Shown piece by piece: positions 51,934-63,857 of a DNA stretch of 64,000 bases (its first letter is position 1; each line of letters starts with the position of its first letter). Where the stretch lies: assembly GCA_943735955.1 (NCBI GenBank), contig OX030963.1, positions 6,332,811 to 6,396,810 on the forward strand, written 5' to 3'. A program made the position numbers and the translations under genes. The stretch is from Piscicola geometra. Its lineage: Eukaryota > Annelida > Clitellata > Hirudinida > Piscicolidae. Under the pieces are notes generated by a model. The model was given only the letters and a program-made list of their open reading frames with translations, was not told the DNA's origin and made no database searches.

Positions 51934-53687
51934 ATTACCATTAAGTTTTCTATAACTAAGGGGTCTTAAAGCTCGTCCGGGTCTACGCCACGTTAACAAT
52001 ACTCGTCCTTGTATTGTATTGTAATGTATGGGTTTGACTGGTGGGTGATTGAAGCATGTGTATATCTATAGATTAACTATAATTTTTTTAATGATATGCT
52101 TTCTATATAGTGAAGCATTTTTCAAAAAGTGGTATTGAGTCTAGAAACCAAGTATCCCTTGTGTAAATGTCTTGAGAATTGACCTCACATCTCATGATCA
52201 ACAGCCTATAGAATTTCCTTTGATTAATCTTTCATAAAAGTCAGTTAAGCACTACTGTGTCCACAAAAAAATACAAACACAGTTTCACCCGCATACGTAA
52301 ATTTGCTATGAAGGATTTAACCACTGGCCATTGGAAATAAAAACCCTAAAAAGATGTGCTATTTGTAAAAAAAATAGAACATACTCTCGTTTAACGATTT
52401 TTAAGGTGTTGCTAAGATTTTCCAAAATTTGCCTCGGATGCATTAAATATTATTTGTTATTTCATACTGATGTGAGATGGATGTACAGATACAAAGTTTT
52501 GAAACTTGTTTATGATCTTCGTGATAAATTTAAAACTTTATTAAATCAAAAAACAAAAATAAAGTTTTAAACCCTTTTCAGTGACAAAAACAATCTTACA
52601 AAATAGTTTACTTGGTTGACATCTTTTCAATCTTAATTGAATTAGATCTATCTTTTCAAAGACTAGATCATGTCTAGATCTCTCAAAACAATTTCAAGCA
52701 TTACAACTTAAACTGAAGCTTGGACCCTCTTAAAACTTTCAAACTTGAATAAATATTTTGGAGAAAAAAAAATTTAACAGGTAAACGAAGATACTTGGTG
52801 TCAAAAAAACACTTGAAAATTTTTCACTAATTTTTGTACAGATTTTTTTATAATTTACATTATTCGCACCAGTCACATCTGAACATTCACAACAAAGATT
52901 GAACATGTTTAAAAAAATTCACAAAAAAAAGTTTATTGAGCTAATTTACAGTGATTCAGTAAAAATGGTTTTACCTCATAAACGCTCACACAATTCTGGA
53001 TCAAGTGCTTGCAGTTATATCCAATAGTAATTGTTGCAAAAATGTTCTAAAAAAGCCAATGTAAAAATTTAGAAATGAGGGTCTCACGGCGTGAAAAATT
53101 AAACCTTTTTTCTTTTTTACATTTATTTTTCTAAAAGGTAAGCTCAAGAGGTCATCGACATTCTCATTGAGCTACCTTTGACGCTTCTAGAAACAATAAT
53201 GACAATAATAAATTATAATAATGATGATCTATGAAAAGATATAATAGTAATTATGGTTTTTATGTTTACCGAAGAATTTTCATGAAATGGAGTACTGGAA
53301 CATTGAATTAAGTCTCTAAATAATATTTCTATATTTTAACTAGATATAACGTGACCAAAAATCATTTTTGTCAAACCTTTTTCTGAATCTGAATAGACAC
53401 AATTTTTAGCGGCTGAATATTCCGCCACGTTAATGTTAAAAATACTTCTGCGACGGAATGTGTATTTACATTTTACATGCACATCCCTTAGCGAGTTATC
53501 CTGTATGAAGTTATTTTTTTTTCTTTCAGAATTTTCAAGCACTTGAGTAAATTTTTCTCGAACTTTAAATTTTCAGAATATTTAAACACCAGAAAAGTGT
53601 CTAAAGTACGCTCAAGTGTTCATTTGAAAATCACAATAATCTGTGATTTTTATCCAAATTTGACGTTCAAAAAACGCAGATTTTCTC
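51934..53687. other. Intergenic between the small LTR element and the first fibrinogen gene
   Basis: Mostly AT-rich. A 79-residue frame at 52331-52570 has CAIC and CLGC pairs that resemble a zinc-ribbon, but nothing else supports it. Confidence 0.35.
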
Positions 53688-53695
53688 TATAAATA
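53688..53695 (+). promoter_or_regulatory. TATA box of fibrinogen-related gene 1
   Basis: tataaata lies 53 bp before the ATG. The same motif at the same distance precedes gene 2. Confidence 0.75.
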
Positions 53696-53740
53696 CCAGA
53701 AGGCGAAAGAACGCCTAAATTGAAAAACCAAAAAAGCAAT

Positions 53741-56622
53741 ATGATTCGTTCGTTGTTTTTGGTTTGTGTACTGCACTGTGCCCTTTCTCATCAAGCCTGC
53801 TTCGACAGATCAACTTTCCGGCTGGATTCACCCGAATTCGAATTTTTTGGAACCGAAAAATGGGTGGTAAGTAAGTTTTCAATTACCAGAATTTTCGGAC
53901 ATTTATAATGTTCAGACACCATTATTTTACGAAAAAGTTATTGTTATTTTGGCCCTTAGTTCGGAAGAATATTTTAAATGTGAGCTTCAAGACCACTTGG
54001 TTATGAACAATTTAATATTAATAATAAATAATTAATAGAAATAAATTAAATGAAAAAAATGAAATCACCGATTGGAAAACACATTTCCTAAAAATTCCAG
54101 ACAATCGTTAAATACATCTAGCTCAGAATTTTGCAAAATTTGAAAAATGGACTAAAGTATTGCAGTTAAAAAACTAAAAAAACAAAAACACCTGCCCTAT
54201 TCGTGCAATAGAATGTTGAGAACAACAGATTTTTATATTTTAAAAAGCTGATAAAGTCACTTGGCCTTGATCGATTAAGCCTGGCCATTGCTGCAGTTGC
54301 CATTCAAATTCTTTTTTATTAATCTTATGATCGTTTTATCCTGTGAAAGGGTTACTCATAAATATTCGAACAATGAAACTTTTTCCAGCTTAATTACATT
54401 CATTGCTTCTTCAGTAGACTTCTCTGATTTAACCTCCATTCTTAAGCCATTTCCGTTTCATAAAGTTTTTTAGTGAGATCTTAAAGTTCACTTTTGGAAC
54501 TATCCATAAGACTAGTTTTGTCAGTAAATATTAAGCTTGAGATTGATTTGCCACTTGTAAAAACAATAAGCCATGACCTTGGAGAGTAGCGGGTCTAAGA
54601 GGAGTAAGAATAACTTTTTTAATGTAACCAATCAATTCATAAAATATTTAAAAGTAAATGTGACTTTTGAACATTCTTCTTCACTAGACTTTCCAGAGAA
54701 GAGTCAGCGACGCAGTAGACTTCTACCGAAGCTTCAAAGAATATGAAAATGGATTTGGAAACATTGAAGAAAACTTTTGGATGGGTTGGAAATTTTACTG
54801 TTTATAAATATGTTCCATCCCATTTTAGAATTATACCCGTTAAATTGCACAATATAAACTTTATTATCTTCTTTTTTTTCAAATTTAACCTTAACCATGG
54901 AGAGAGTGAACAACGTCAGCTCAAAGTACAACCCAGAAATAGGCCAATCCAAAACAAAATGGATGCTAATGAAGTCAAAAACTGATCAAGAGAATGAAGG
55001 ACATTCTGCCTTGAAAAAAGTAACCCAAACACACAGACATCTTCAAATATCTCGGATCGATCATGACCTCAGCTTGTATAGAATTTTTAAGACACCCTTG
55101 TGTCGACAATATTAATTTATCAATTATTTCATTTTTTCATGGTTAGAACTTATAAGAGAAGGACCAATAGGGGCAGTCATTAAAGCATTGAAGAATGATT
55201 TTAGTGACAAATTTGAAAGGAAAATGAGTAAATAGAAAGCAGAACTCATAAAGTATATAGAGTTCTTCGAAAAACGATCAAAAGGCGCATTAAATAAAAA
55301 GTTTAAAAACCTGGATCGTTAGGAAGATATTTATGTTCATTAGGTTGTCTTCTTAAAACAGCTTTGATTTAACAAACAATGAAGTTAAAACAAAAGCTGT
55401 ATGAATTTCGAGAGCTGACACTTTAAGTTGCTGAAAAAATAGGCGTTGAACATCTTTAAAAAAACATTAAAGCTGGCAAAGGCTGACAAAACGCATTTTT
55501 GAAAAGACACTCTGGAATATCTATCAAGCGTCCATAGCCAACTAGTGTAGGTCGTGCAGTGGATTTAATAAAACAATTTTTGACAGGTTTTGAGCATTTA
55601 TAAAGAAGAGCTCATGAAAATATAAAAGATGCGAAAAAAACTATACAAGATAATTTTGTATTCCATTGTTAAATTTCTTTAAATGAAAAAAAAAAAGTGC
55701 AAGAAAAAAAAGCGTTTATTACCTTCAGGAGAATCGTTTTTTAAAGAAGAAAATGTATTATTAGAAAATTGTAAATAATAGTGAAAACTGTGAAAATATT
55801 TTAGTATTTAATGCATTAAATTGTCTTATTTATCTTTTTCTCACTTAGGAGCAGTTTTACAAATTTCTTAACATGGGATTCTTGCCTATATGTTAAAATT
55901 GTTAATTATAGGTTTGTGGATCGTTTGGGAGTTTAAACTTATTTTATTTATACAAAAATCTATTTCGTTTGATTTAATATTCACACAACAAATTATTTAC
56001 TCACTATTCAAGATTTCAGCTATTTACCAAATTTTTTTATAAATTGTTTTCTACTTTCATTGATTTTCCCAAAGAAAACAATTAACAATCCACTAGGCCT
56101 CAAATCGATTCATAAATTGACCGAGACTGGCAGCAAACTCCTTGTCGTGATGGAAGGCTGGGATGGAACGATAAAATGGGCTAGGTATGATAACTTCAAA
56201 GTTGAAGGAAGTGAAAAAAAGTACCAACTCAGTATCAGTGGATACACTGGAACAGCAGGTAAACAAAATTAACCAAATACAAAAAATTATTATTGAAGAT
56301 TTGATCAATTTTAAGTTTCTGTTTCAATATACATACTTTTTCATCAAAAACAACATGAACAGGAGATTCAATGGAATATCATAATGGAAGGGATTTCAGT
56401 GCCAAGGACCAAGATAACGATACACTCGACATAGAACACTGTGCTCAAAGGTACTTTGGAGGTTGGTGGTACCATAAGTGCCATCAATGCAATCCCAATG
56501 GCAAGTACAATGGCAAGTACAATGGTGATGAGAAAAAAAACGGAACTGGAATTGTCTGGTCAACGTTCGATAACAAATTTGAAACATCCTTGAAGTCGTT
56601 CGTGATGATGTTTGCCTTGTAA
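53741..56622 (+). CDS. Secreted fibrinogen-related domain protein 1
   Basis: Exons: 53741-53866, 54688-54784, 56075-56258, 56363-56622. Signal peptide MIRSLFLVCVLHCALSHQ, then [15 protein letters not shown] and ENFWMG (FReD subdomain A), [20 protein letters not shown] and YQLSISGYTGTAGDSM (subdomain B), FSAKDQDNDTLDIEHCAQ (calcium-binding DxD and first Cys) and [20 protein letters not shown] (P subdomain, binding pocket), ending in MMFAL. About 220 residues: a bare fibrinogen C-terminal domain with no collagen or coiled-coil stalk. Such proteins are secreted lectin-like recognition or adhesion factors in invertebrates. KYNG is duplicated by a 12-bp repeat. The exon 2 donor (phase 1) and exon 3 acceptor (phase 0) do not match, so a small exon or an unusual site remains to be found. 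Confidence 0.88.
54785..56074. other. Intron 2 of fibrinogen-related gene 1
   Basis: Carries a decayed open region at 54897-55330 (for example MLMKSKTDQENEGHSALKK) that may derive from an inserted element I cannot classify. The same intron in gene 2 is only about 125 bp, so the extra 1.2 kb was gained or lost. Confidence 0.4.
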
Positions 56623-57129
56623 GATTAGTGTCTTGCAACGTGCCTATATGCAGTTCACTAATCGAACTCTTGATTCATATGAACGTACATTACGAATAAT
56701 GATTATATTCATTTTAAATATTTGATTTCATAAACGGACTTAAAAACTCGTGAAAGTCTTCAGACATACGCTTTTTCCTGAACTCTAGTTTCGAAACGTT
56801 TTGGAGAATATATATATACATTAACATGTATTTCTTCTTTTTCCATAAAGAACAGGGGCGTATTCACAAAGCTCTGTTAACTAAACGAGCTGTTTAACAC
56901 AACGTTCTGTCAAAAAAAATTAAACACGCTGTTACTAAACAGAGTGCTTAAATTAGTATTCACAAACACCTGTTAGGCTCGTCGTTTAGTAGCAGACTTC
57001 TTTAAGCTAAACAAATATTAATATTTTCTATATTTTGAGCGATAGTTTAAATTATTTGCATTTCTAGTACGATTTATATTTCATTAGCTTTTATTTAACA
57101 CATTTATATATTATCAATTATAAATTATG

Positions 57130-57312
57130 ATTAATGAAAGTTTAATGGAAGATTAAAAAAAGAGGAAAAGTATTTAATGAGGAAGAAAAGTTGACTTTAG
57201 TCGAGTTTTTGGAAAAGAATAAGGATGTCTCGACGAGACATTGTCTCGTTGCGTAGAGACGGGAGAGCTGCGGCATTAAAAAGAAAGAATGCTGCTTGGA
57301 AAGAAGTAATTT
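57130..57312 (+). pseudogene. Myb/SANT-like protein of the Harbinger element (decayed)
   Basis: Plus-strand reading KVFNEEEKLTLVEFLEKN, followed by a stop and then KKECCLERS, resembles the start of Myb/SANT-like DNA-binding proteins encoded by Harbinger elements. Two stops break it. These proteins help the transposase enter the nucleus and bind the ends. Confidence 0.55.
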
Positions 57313-58033
57313 TTGATTTTTTAATCTAATTTATTATACAAATCATTAATATTAATTATTATAAATTTACTAGCTTTTGAATCTATAGAATTTCTATTTA
57401 TATAATTTTTCATTTAAAATATTTATTTTAAAAGATTGTTAATGAAGTGATCAAGTTTTCTGCACAAAAAATGTAATATATAAACATTAAAGTGCTATGG
57501 TATAATTTATTGAGGAAGTCAAAGAAAGAAATCTGTGATAATAAAAGGCACAAGGTAGTGGGCCAGTAAAAATAATTTCACCAATAAGTTTAAAAATTTA
57601 TCAAATATATGGGGAAAATTTTCTGACATACCATGGTTTAGTAGGGGTAGAGTATTATCATAATTTAATTCAAGATGGAAAATAATTTGAACCAGTAGAG
57701 TGTTCAAGCAATACACAAGAAAGATCATCATGTGAAATTGACATTGAAACAGATGATGATTATAAAAATAGTAATAATAATGATAATATTAATAATAATA
57801 ATAATAATAAAGGGAAGAAAAAAAACAGAAAGTAAATCAAGCAAACTTATATAATGAAATGTTGATAGAGGAGAAAAAAAAATTGATTCCTGAAACTAAC
57901 TATTATAATGTAAAAAAAAAATTGTGATTTGAAACTCAAATTGTTATTGTTAGAACAGGAAAAAATGAAAAACGAGTTACCCTTAAATTAATAAAAATAT
58001 TATTGTTGTTGATTGTATACTAGTAAAAAATAC

Positions 58034-59021
58034 TTAATTGAAATGTCTAAAGGCAAAATCATCACGATAGTTAAATGCATTATCAGTAACATAATTTTCA
58101 CTGTCATCTTCATTATCAGCCTCTTGTTCATCATCAGTGCAATTATCACCCAACAATATGCCTAAATTATGGAGAACAGCACAGGCACCAATTATTTTGG
58201 TAACTTTTTCTGGATTGAGTCTCAATTTTCCATGCAAAGCGTGAAACCTTCTTTTCCATTTTCCAAAAACTTGTTCAATTAAAACTCGAGTTTTTTTGTG
58301 ACTGGTATTAAATTTTTTCCTATATAATGTGTCTGGATTGTGATATGGAGTGAGTAGCCAAGTTGAACATGGGTAACCTGAATCTCCCAGTAGAATACCT
58401 TTAAAAGTTTTATTTATTAGTTTCTGGCCGATGGCTGATTTTTCAATATCCTCGAGTCATGTGTACTTCCAGGCCATTTGGCCACAATATCAATAAATTG
58501 TCCTCTGTGGTTACAAATACATTGAACATTTATTGAATGGTAGGATTTTCTGTTTACCAAGGCATATTCATGTTCTGTTAGACTTTTAATCCTTATGTGA
58601 GTACAATCAATAAGACCAACTACACGTGGGAAATTGGCAATGTCATAAAATGCATTTTTAATGGTGTCTTGATGAGTTACTGGATAAACTATATATTTAT
58701 CAAGTTTATTAACGATCGAATCACTAACTTTTTTATTATTCGGCTTACACTTGGTTGACTAACATTTATAGTTTAATCACCAATTACTTGCTGAAATGTG
58801 CCGCAAGCAAAAAATCTTAATGCGATCAATAGTTTATTCGTTGGTGAAATGGGATTATTTCTTTTTGTGTCGGCAGTTGATTCGTATCTAAAGACACTTT
58901 CAATGTACACCAGTGATGCTCTTCTGAACCTAAAACGTTGAAAGAGCTCCTCATTATTGAATATTTGAAGAAGGTCATTTCTAGCTCTTAAAGTCCTCTC
59001 TACAAATTGATAACGCCTCAA
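58034..59021 (-). pseudogene. HARBI1-type transposase, nearly complete but broken
   Basis: Minus-strand reading: LQIFNNEELFQRFRFRRAS and NKLLIALRFFACGTFQQVIGD (N-terminal part), a stop at 58770-58772, then QPSVSRIIKKVS, VVGLIDCTHIRI (first catalytic Asp), GILLGDSGYPCSTWLLTPY (second Asp), LIEQVFGKWKRRFHAL (Glu) and IIGACAVLHNLGILLG. One frameshift near 58450 separates the first and second Asp segments. The catalytic triad is present, so inactivation is recent and limited to two lesions. Confidence 0.88.
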
Positions 59022-59899
59022 AGCTTGTTTTGTTTAATAGTCGCGACATAATTAAATGGACGACAAATTAAAAAAAGATAGTTAAAAATTATAGGGTCTA
59101 ATACATTTGAAACTATATTAATATTTTATTAATATAATCTTATAAATTGAATATTTTATAAACTTAATTTTATAAATTCAATATTTTATTCTATTAATTT
59201 TATAAAATAAATTTTTTTTAAACTTAATTTTTAAAATTCAATATTTTATTGTATTAATTTTATAAAATAATTTTTTTATAAACTTAATTTTATAAATTCA
59301 ATATTTTATTGTATTAATTTAATATTTTAGTAATTTTATGTTATTATTTAATTTATTTAATTTAATATTTTAGTAATTTTATGTTATTGTTTAATTTTTT
59401 TTATTTAATATTTTAGTAATTTTATTTATTATTTTATTTATTATTTTATTTTATTTATTTTATTTTATAAATTTATTTATTTTATTTATTTTATTTTATA
59501 AATTTTTTTTGTTTTATAAATTTTTTTTGTTTTATAAATTTTTTTTATTTTTTTAAATTTTAGTTCATTAATTTCTAAATTGTATTTAACTGTATTTTTT
59601 TTATTTTAGTTCATTAATTTTTAAATTGTATTTAATTGTATTTATTTTATTTATTTATTCTTTTTTAAATTTTATTTTGTATTCATAATATTTCTTAACG
59701 GTGGTAATAGGCACTGTTAAAAAATGATAGGTTTAAATTATGCGTTCAACAGTCTGTTACGCTAACGGAGCTTTGTGAATACCGGTTTATTTAAACAACC
59801 CACTTATTAACAGCGCTGTTAATTTAAATGCTCTGTCAGCTCTTAACGACGCTTTGTGAATACGGCCCCAGGGCTCCTCTGGAGCATAGGCGCACTTAG

Positions 59900-59970
59900 G
59901 CGACGGTACGAATCGAACCCACGCTAGTTAGACGAACGCCAAGCGTTTTACCGCTAAGCTATTCCGCCGC
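59900..59970 (-). tRNA. tRNA-like sequence, probably pseudogene or SINE head
   Basis: On the minus strand a 7-bp acceptor pair (GCGGCGG with CCGTCGC, one G-U) encloses 71 nt with TAGCTTAGCGGT (A box) and GGGTTCGATTC (B box). The T stem has one mismatch and the anticodon arm is poor, with no proper U33, so a functional tRNA is unlikely. Confidence 0.45.
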
Positions 59971-59974
59971 CCTT

Positions 59975-60960
59975 TGTATGTAAACTTGAGGGATGCTGGC
60001 TGAAATATGAAAAAAGTTTGAAAACAAAAATTTTGAAAATCTATAAAATATAGTCTTTATTAAAATTGTTTTTTTGTTCAGTCACAAAAACCAACATCTC
60101 CAAAAAACACTTTTTGCAATAATATCATGCCATTTTGTCTACAGCCATTTTGTCTACAGCCATTTATATCTACAGCCATATTACAGCCATATTATTCTCC
60201 ATGCACCACCCACCTCAAGGAATGCGTAGACCCGTTTTATGGTTTGGACGTCAAAGCGAATCGCATAGAGAGCAGCTTTTTTTCTTCCCAGATAAATGGA
60301 ACTTTTGACTTCCTTGTTGTTGATGCGAATACACCACCCAGTCAATTTAGTTTTTAATAAAAGTTTATTTGAATACTAGACTAGTATGTCTGTGAACTAT
60401 AACGATGTTATATAGTTATGGTCTGACTGATAATAAATAATTCTTAATCCAAAAATATTTTATTTTCAACGTAAGAATCAAATTAAAACGAGAAATTAGT
60501 GAGAAATAGTATTGTAAATCATATAGGAGATAACAACTTAAAAATTAATTTACAATATAATAATCTAATAGATCAATTGAAAAGTTATGGTATCGGATAC
60601 AACACTTGTAGAAGTGCTTAGAATTTCTCTGTAATAGAATTCACAGGGTGAATGTGAATGGGTTTAAATCAGGGTGGGAGAAGGTAAAAGTGGTATTCCG
60701 CAGAGCTGAGTATTAAAATCATTTTTATTTAGTATTTATAAACATTACTTACTGAAAAAATTAAATTCAGAACTATTTTTTATATACAAATGATTGTAAA
60801 ATCTACAGTTCATTAGTAAAGAAGAAAACTAAATAAGCTACAAGATATCTATAAAATAAAGGACTCCATTATTTATAGGTGGCTTGAGTCTCTCTAATAT
60901 TTTGGACAAGTCGGCGCCTATGCTTGAATCCATATATACTAAAGATTAATATGAAGCTTT
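59975..60960. other. Intergenic upstream of fibrinogen-related gene 2
   Basis: A 76-residue frame at 60127-60357 starts with a tandem FCLQPF repeat and has no supporting features. The rest is AT-rich and featureless. Confidence 0.4.
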
Positions 60961-60967
60961 CTGTCTG

Positions 60968-60975
60968 TATAAATA
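60968..60975 (+). promoter_or_regulatory. TATA box of fibrinogen-related gene 2
   Basis: tataaatacca 53 bp upstream of the ATG at 61021, identical in motif and spacing to gene 1. Confidence 0.75.
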
Positions 60976-61020
60976 CCAAAAAGCAAAGGGATTCCTCAGC
61001 AGAGATTCTACAAGAGCAAT

Positions 61021-62050
61021 ATGATTCGTTCGTTTTTTTTGTTTTTTGTACTGCACACTGTCTTTTCTCACCAAATCTGGTTTGACAAGTCATCCTTCCG
61101 CCTGAAACAAAACGAGTTCACTTTCTTCGGAACCAAAAACTGGGTGGTTAGTGAGCTGTACACCTAATATTTAGAAACTTGCATGAAGTTTGAATCTTAG
61201 TATTCAAAGGATTTCATAATAATAAGGAAAAAAATTAATTTTTGATAAGTGTGACTGAATTTCATTAAAACTCGAAGACTACCATTCTTTTTCACTAGAC
61301 TTTCCAGAGAAGAGTCAGTGGATCAGTAGACTTCTACCGAAGCTTTAAAGAATACGAAGATGGATTTGGTAACATTGAAGGAAACTTTTGGCTAGGTTTG
61401 AAATTGTATTGCTTGAAATGTTTGTTAATGTTTTCTTTTTAATTTTGATCTTGTGTTAGTAGGGAACTCATAACCAAAAATGTAGTAACTAATTTAACAA
61501 TTTCATTATTTCACTCAAAGACACTGATGAACAACTCGCTAGGTCTGAAAGTCATTCACGAATTAACCAAAAATGGCAGCGAACTCCTTGTCGTGATGGA
61601 AGGCTGGGATGGAACGATAAAATGGGCTAAGTATGATAACTTTGAAGTTGAAGGAATTGAGAACAAGTACAAGCTTCATGTCAGTGGATACACTGGATCA
61701 GCAGGTTACAAAACTAATAAAAAAACCGAATGATTTTTGAAAAAACTTATTAAAATAAGTTTAAGATGTCAAAACAATTCTACCAATAGTCAACATTAAA
61801 TACAGGAGACTCGATGTTAAATCATAATGGAATGTTTTTCTCTACCAAGAACCAAGACAACGATAATTATTTTAATAACTGTGCACAAATGTATTTTGGA
61901 GGGTGGTGGTACAATTCTTGCCACCATTGCAATCCCAATGGCAAGTACAATGGTGAGAAAAAAGAATACGGAACGGGTGTTAACTGGTTAACGTTTGATG
62001 GCACCCATAAAACATCCTTGAAGTCGTTCATAATGATGCTTGCCGTGTAA
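61021..62050 (+). CDS. Secreted fibrinogen-related domain protein 2
   Basis: Exons: 61021-61146, 61299-61395, 61521-61704, 61806-62050. Signal peptide [18 protein letters not shown], then [19 protein letters not shown] and [51 protein letters not shown] and [20 protein letters not shown], ending KSFIMMLAV. The Ca-binding DQD segment, Cys pair and WWY pocket are kept. It is a tandem paralogue of gene 1 with the same four-exon plan and the same exon 2/exon 3 phase conflict. Introns are short (about 100-150 bp). Likely an extracellular recognition or adhesion protein acting alone or as an oligomer. Confidence 0.88.
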
Positions 62051-63670
62051 GATACATTTTTGCGATGTTTTTGAATATTGTTCACGATTCAAACTTGCTT
62101 TAAATAAACGGACTTGATGTTTTATGAAAACCTTAAATATACACCTAATATTCCAAAACAAATTTATTGATCAAGATTGATTGAAAATTATTGATAGCGC
62201 TAATTGCCTTAACGATCGCTCTGTGCCTTGTTTCAATATGTAACTTTAAACTAAGATGCCGTAGCGAGCGGGTCCAAAAGGACCACGCTTCTTTTTTGTA
62301 TTTTCAGACTTCTGCTTTTTTGCACTTGATAATGAAAGTTTTAACATGAAACTGGACCAACTAAACCATCTGGTCTGTTTCCATTATTTTGAAACAGAAT
62401 AAGGTCGTTTATCTCTCAGAGTATTTATATAGCGCCATTTAATAAATCTCAATAGTTCATGCCCCATGGTATGTCGAAAGACTATGGTTAAATTATTCCA
62501 TGAAAAAAATGCTAAGTTTTAATTTTGCTATCAAAATTTTTCAAACTATTTTTTAATTACTGGAAGACATGCATTTATCTGGTCTGGAAAATTTTTACCC
62601 GTTTTCACTCGTTTCCACTGATCATCAATATTTTGATTCTCAGTCCCGACCCGTTCCCGGTACTTAAGTCCCAGTCAGGACACCTTCCCGAAACATTTTG
62701 ACTCGGTTCCGTCCCATTTACGAAACTCTAATTTCTTTCACTACCTTTTCACAAGTAAGCACAATACAAGCTTTTAAAACATTTCCACATAAGGGTCCAA
62801 GATCAATGAGCTTCTAAGCCACTTCAATAAACTGCTCATCTTCAACAATAGCAAATGTTTTCATGTCTTGAGCACAGAATAAACTTTGCTTAAACTGCTT
62901 TTTAAACAAAAAGAATTAAATTTTTTGAGAGAAAAAGTACTTAAACTTTGTTTATTTACAGATAGATTGCTCGTGTATGATTTTCTACGTTTCAACATTC
63001 TAGACGTACCAAGGAAGTTTAAATGTTGAATTAATACATTGAATGCTCCAACTGCACAGAATCAGTATGGCACCCATCCAAAACAACTATGATGAAACTT
63101 TTTCGTGCCATACTTTGGTTAGCGGCTGCCATTTTGGCAGCCGCTCAAATAAATTTGTGGAATAAACGGTTTTGGGTATAATATATTAAAATTTTAGAAT
63201 CTAAAGTCTAAATAAAAATTTAATTTAATTAATTAGAATGTTTTTAGTGCAAATGTTGGTTGTTTTGAATCTGTCGAGAATGGCCGCAGCAGACCAAGAT
63301 GGCCGCAGGGAATCAAAGCGCTCAAGGAGAAAGGATAAAGGAGAAAGCTTTCCATAGCAGCAGCAGTACCAGCGTTGGCAAAGACTTCTCCTTCACCCTC
63401 TTTCGCAGCCTCGGCACCAGTGGCAAGACAGAAAATTGAGAAGAATGATGATTGTGTTTTGAGGATGATGTGGTGATGATTGTGCTGTGGTATGAGTGTT
63501 GGTATTGTGGTGATTAAAGAATTTTCTATTTATGGTGATAGTGATTTTTTGGCGGTGATTGTCATGGTGGGGTGGGTGAGGTTGGATTATTGAGGTTGAT
63601 TGTGTGTTTATATATATTTTTTAATTTATATATATACATATATTGGTAATGGTCTAAAAACCGTTTTATT
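62051..63670. other. Intergenic, with a decayed hAT end
   Basis: Segment 62640-62735 has cccgttcccggt and cccgaaac motifs like the GC-rich ends of hAT-2, but diverged. A hairpin agcggctgcc/ggcagccgct lies at 63121-63145. The purine-rich stretch 63290-63450 is not resolvable into exons. Confidence 0.4.
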
Positions 63671-63684
63671 TAACAAATTTATTT

Positions 63685-63755
63685 GAAGAGCGCCTTTGTT
63701 CACTTAGTAAAGGGCGCTATACAAATCATTAGTGATTGATTGATTGATTGATACT
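63685..63755 (+). repeat. SINE 3'-end copy
   Basis: agagcgcctttgttcacttag, then aagggcgctatacaaatc and a (gatt)n tail. Same family as 21845 and 44218. Confidence 0.75.
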
Positions 63756-63857
63756 TCAACCAAGATTCAGTGCAACTATGAAAACTCTAGCAGAATCCCT
63801 TTTCATAACTTTTTCAATTAGGCATTTCTTCATTTTAACAACAGCTAATGTTGGGTG

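Larger units (their letters stand above)
56855..59869. mobile_element. PIF/Harbinger DNA transposon
   Basis: Inverted ends GGGG(C)CGTATTCACAAAGC at 56855 and its reverse complement ending at 59869. Internal sub-terminal repeats (ctgttaactaaac, aacagcgctgttaa) lie at both sides. It contains a HARBI1-type transposase on the minus strand and a Myb-like frame on the plus strand, the usual two-gene plan. The right interior (59090-59690) is a long A/T-only stretch with no coding value. It lies between the two fibrinogen-related genes. Confidence 0.9.

Noticed and set aside
52331..52570. Small zinc-ribbon-like protein (CAIC...CLGC)
   Set aside because: One short frame in AT-rich DNA, no homologue in mind and no promoter or splice evidence.
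59900..59970. Functional tRNA gene
   Set aside because: Acceptor and box elements are present, but the anticodon arm and T stem are defective. Kept only as a tRNA-like feature.
60127..60357. 76-codon frame upstream of fibrinogen gene 2
   Set aside because: Starts with a short tandem repeat and shows no domain or splice context.
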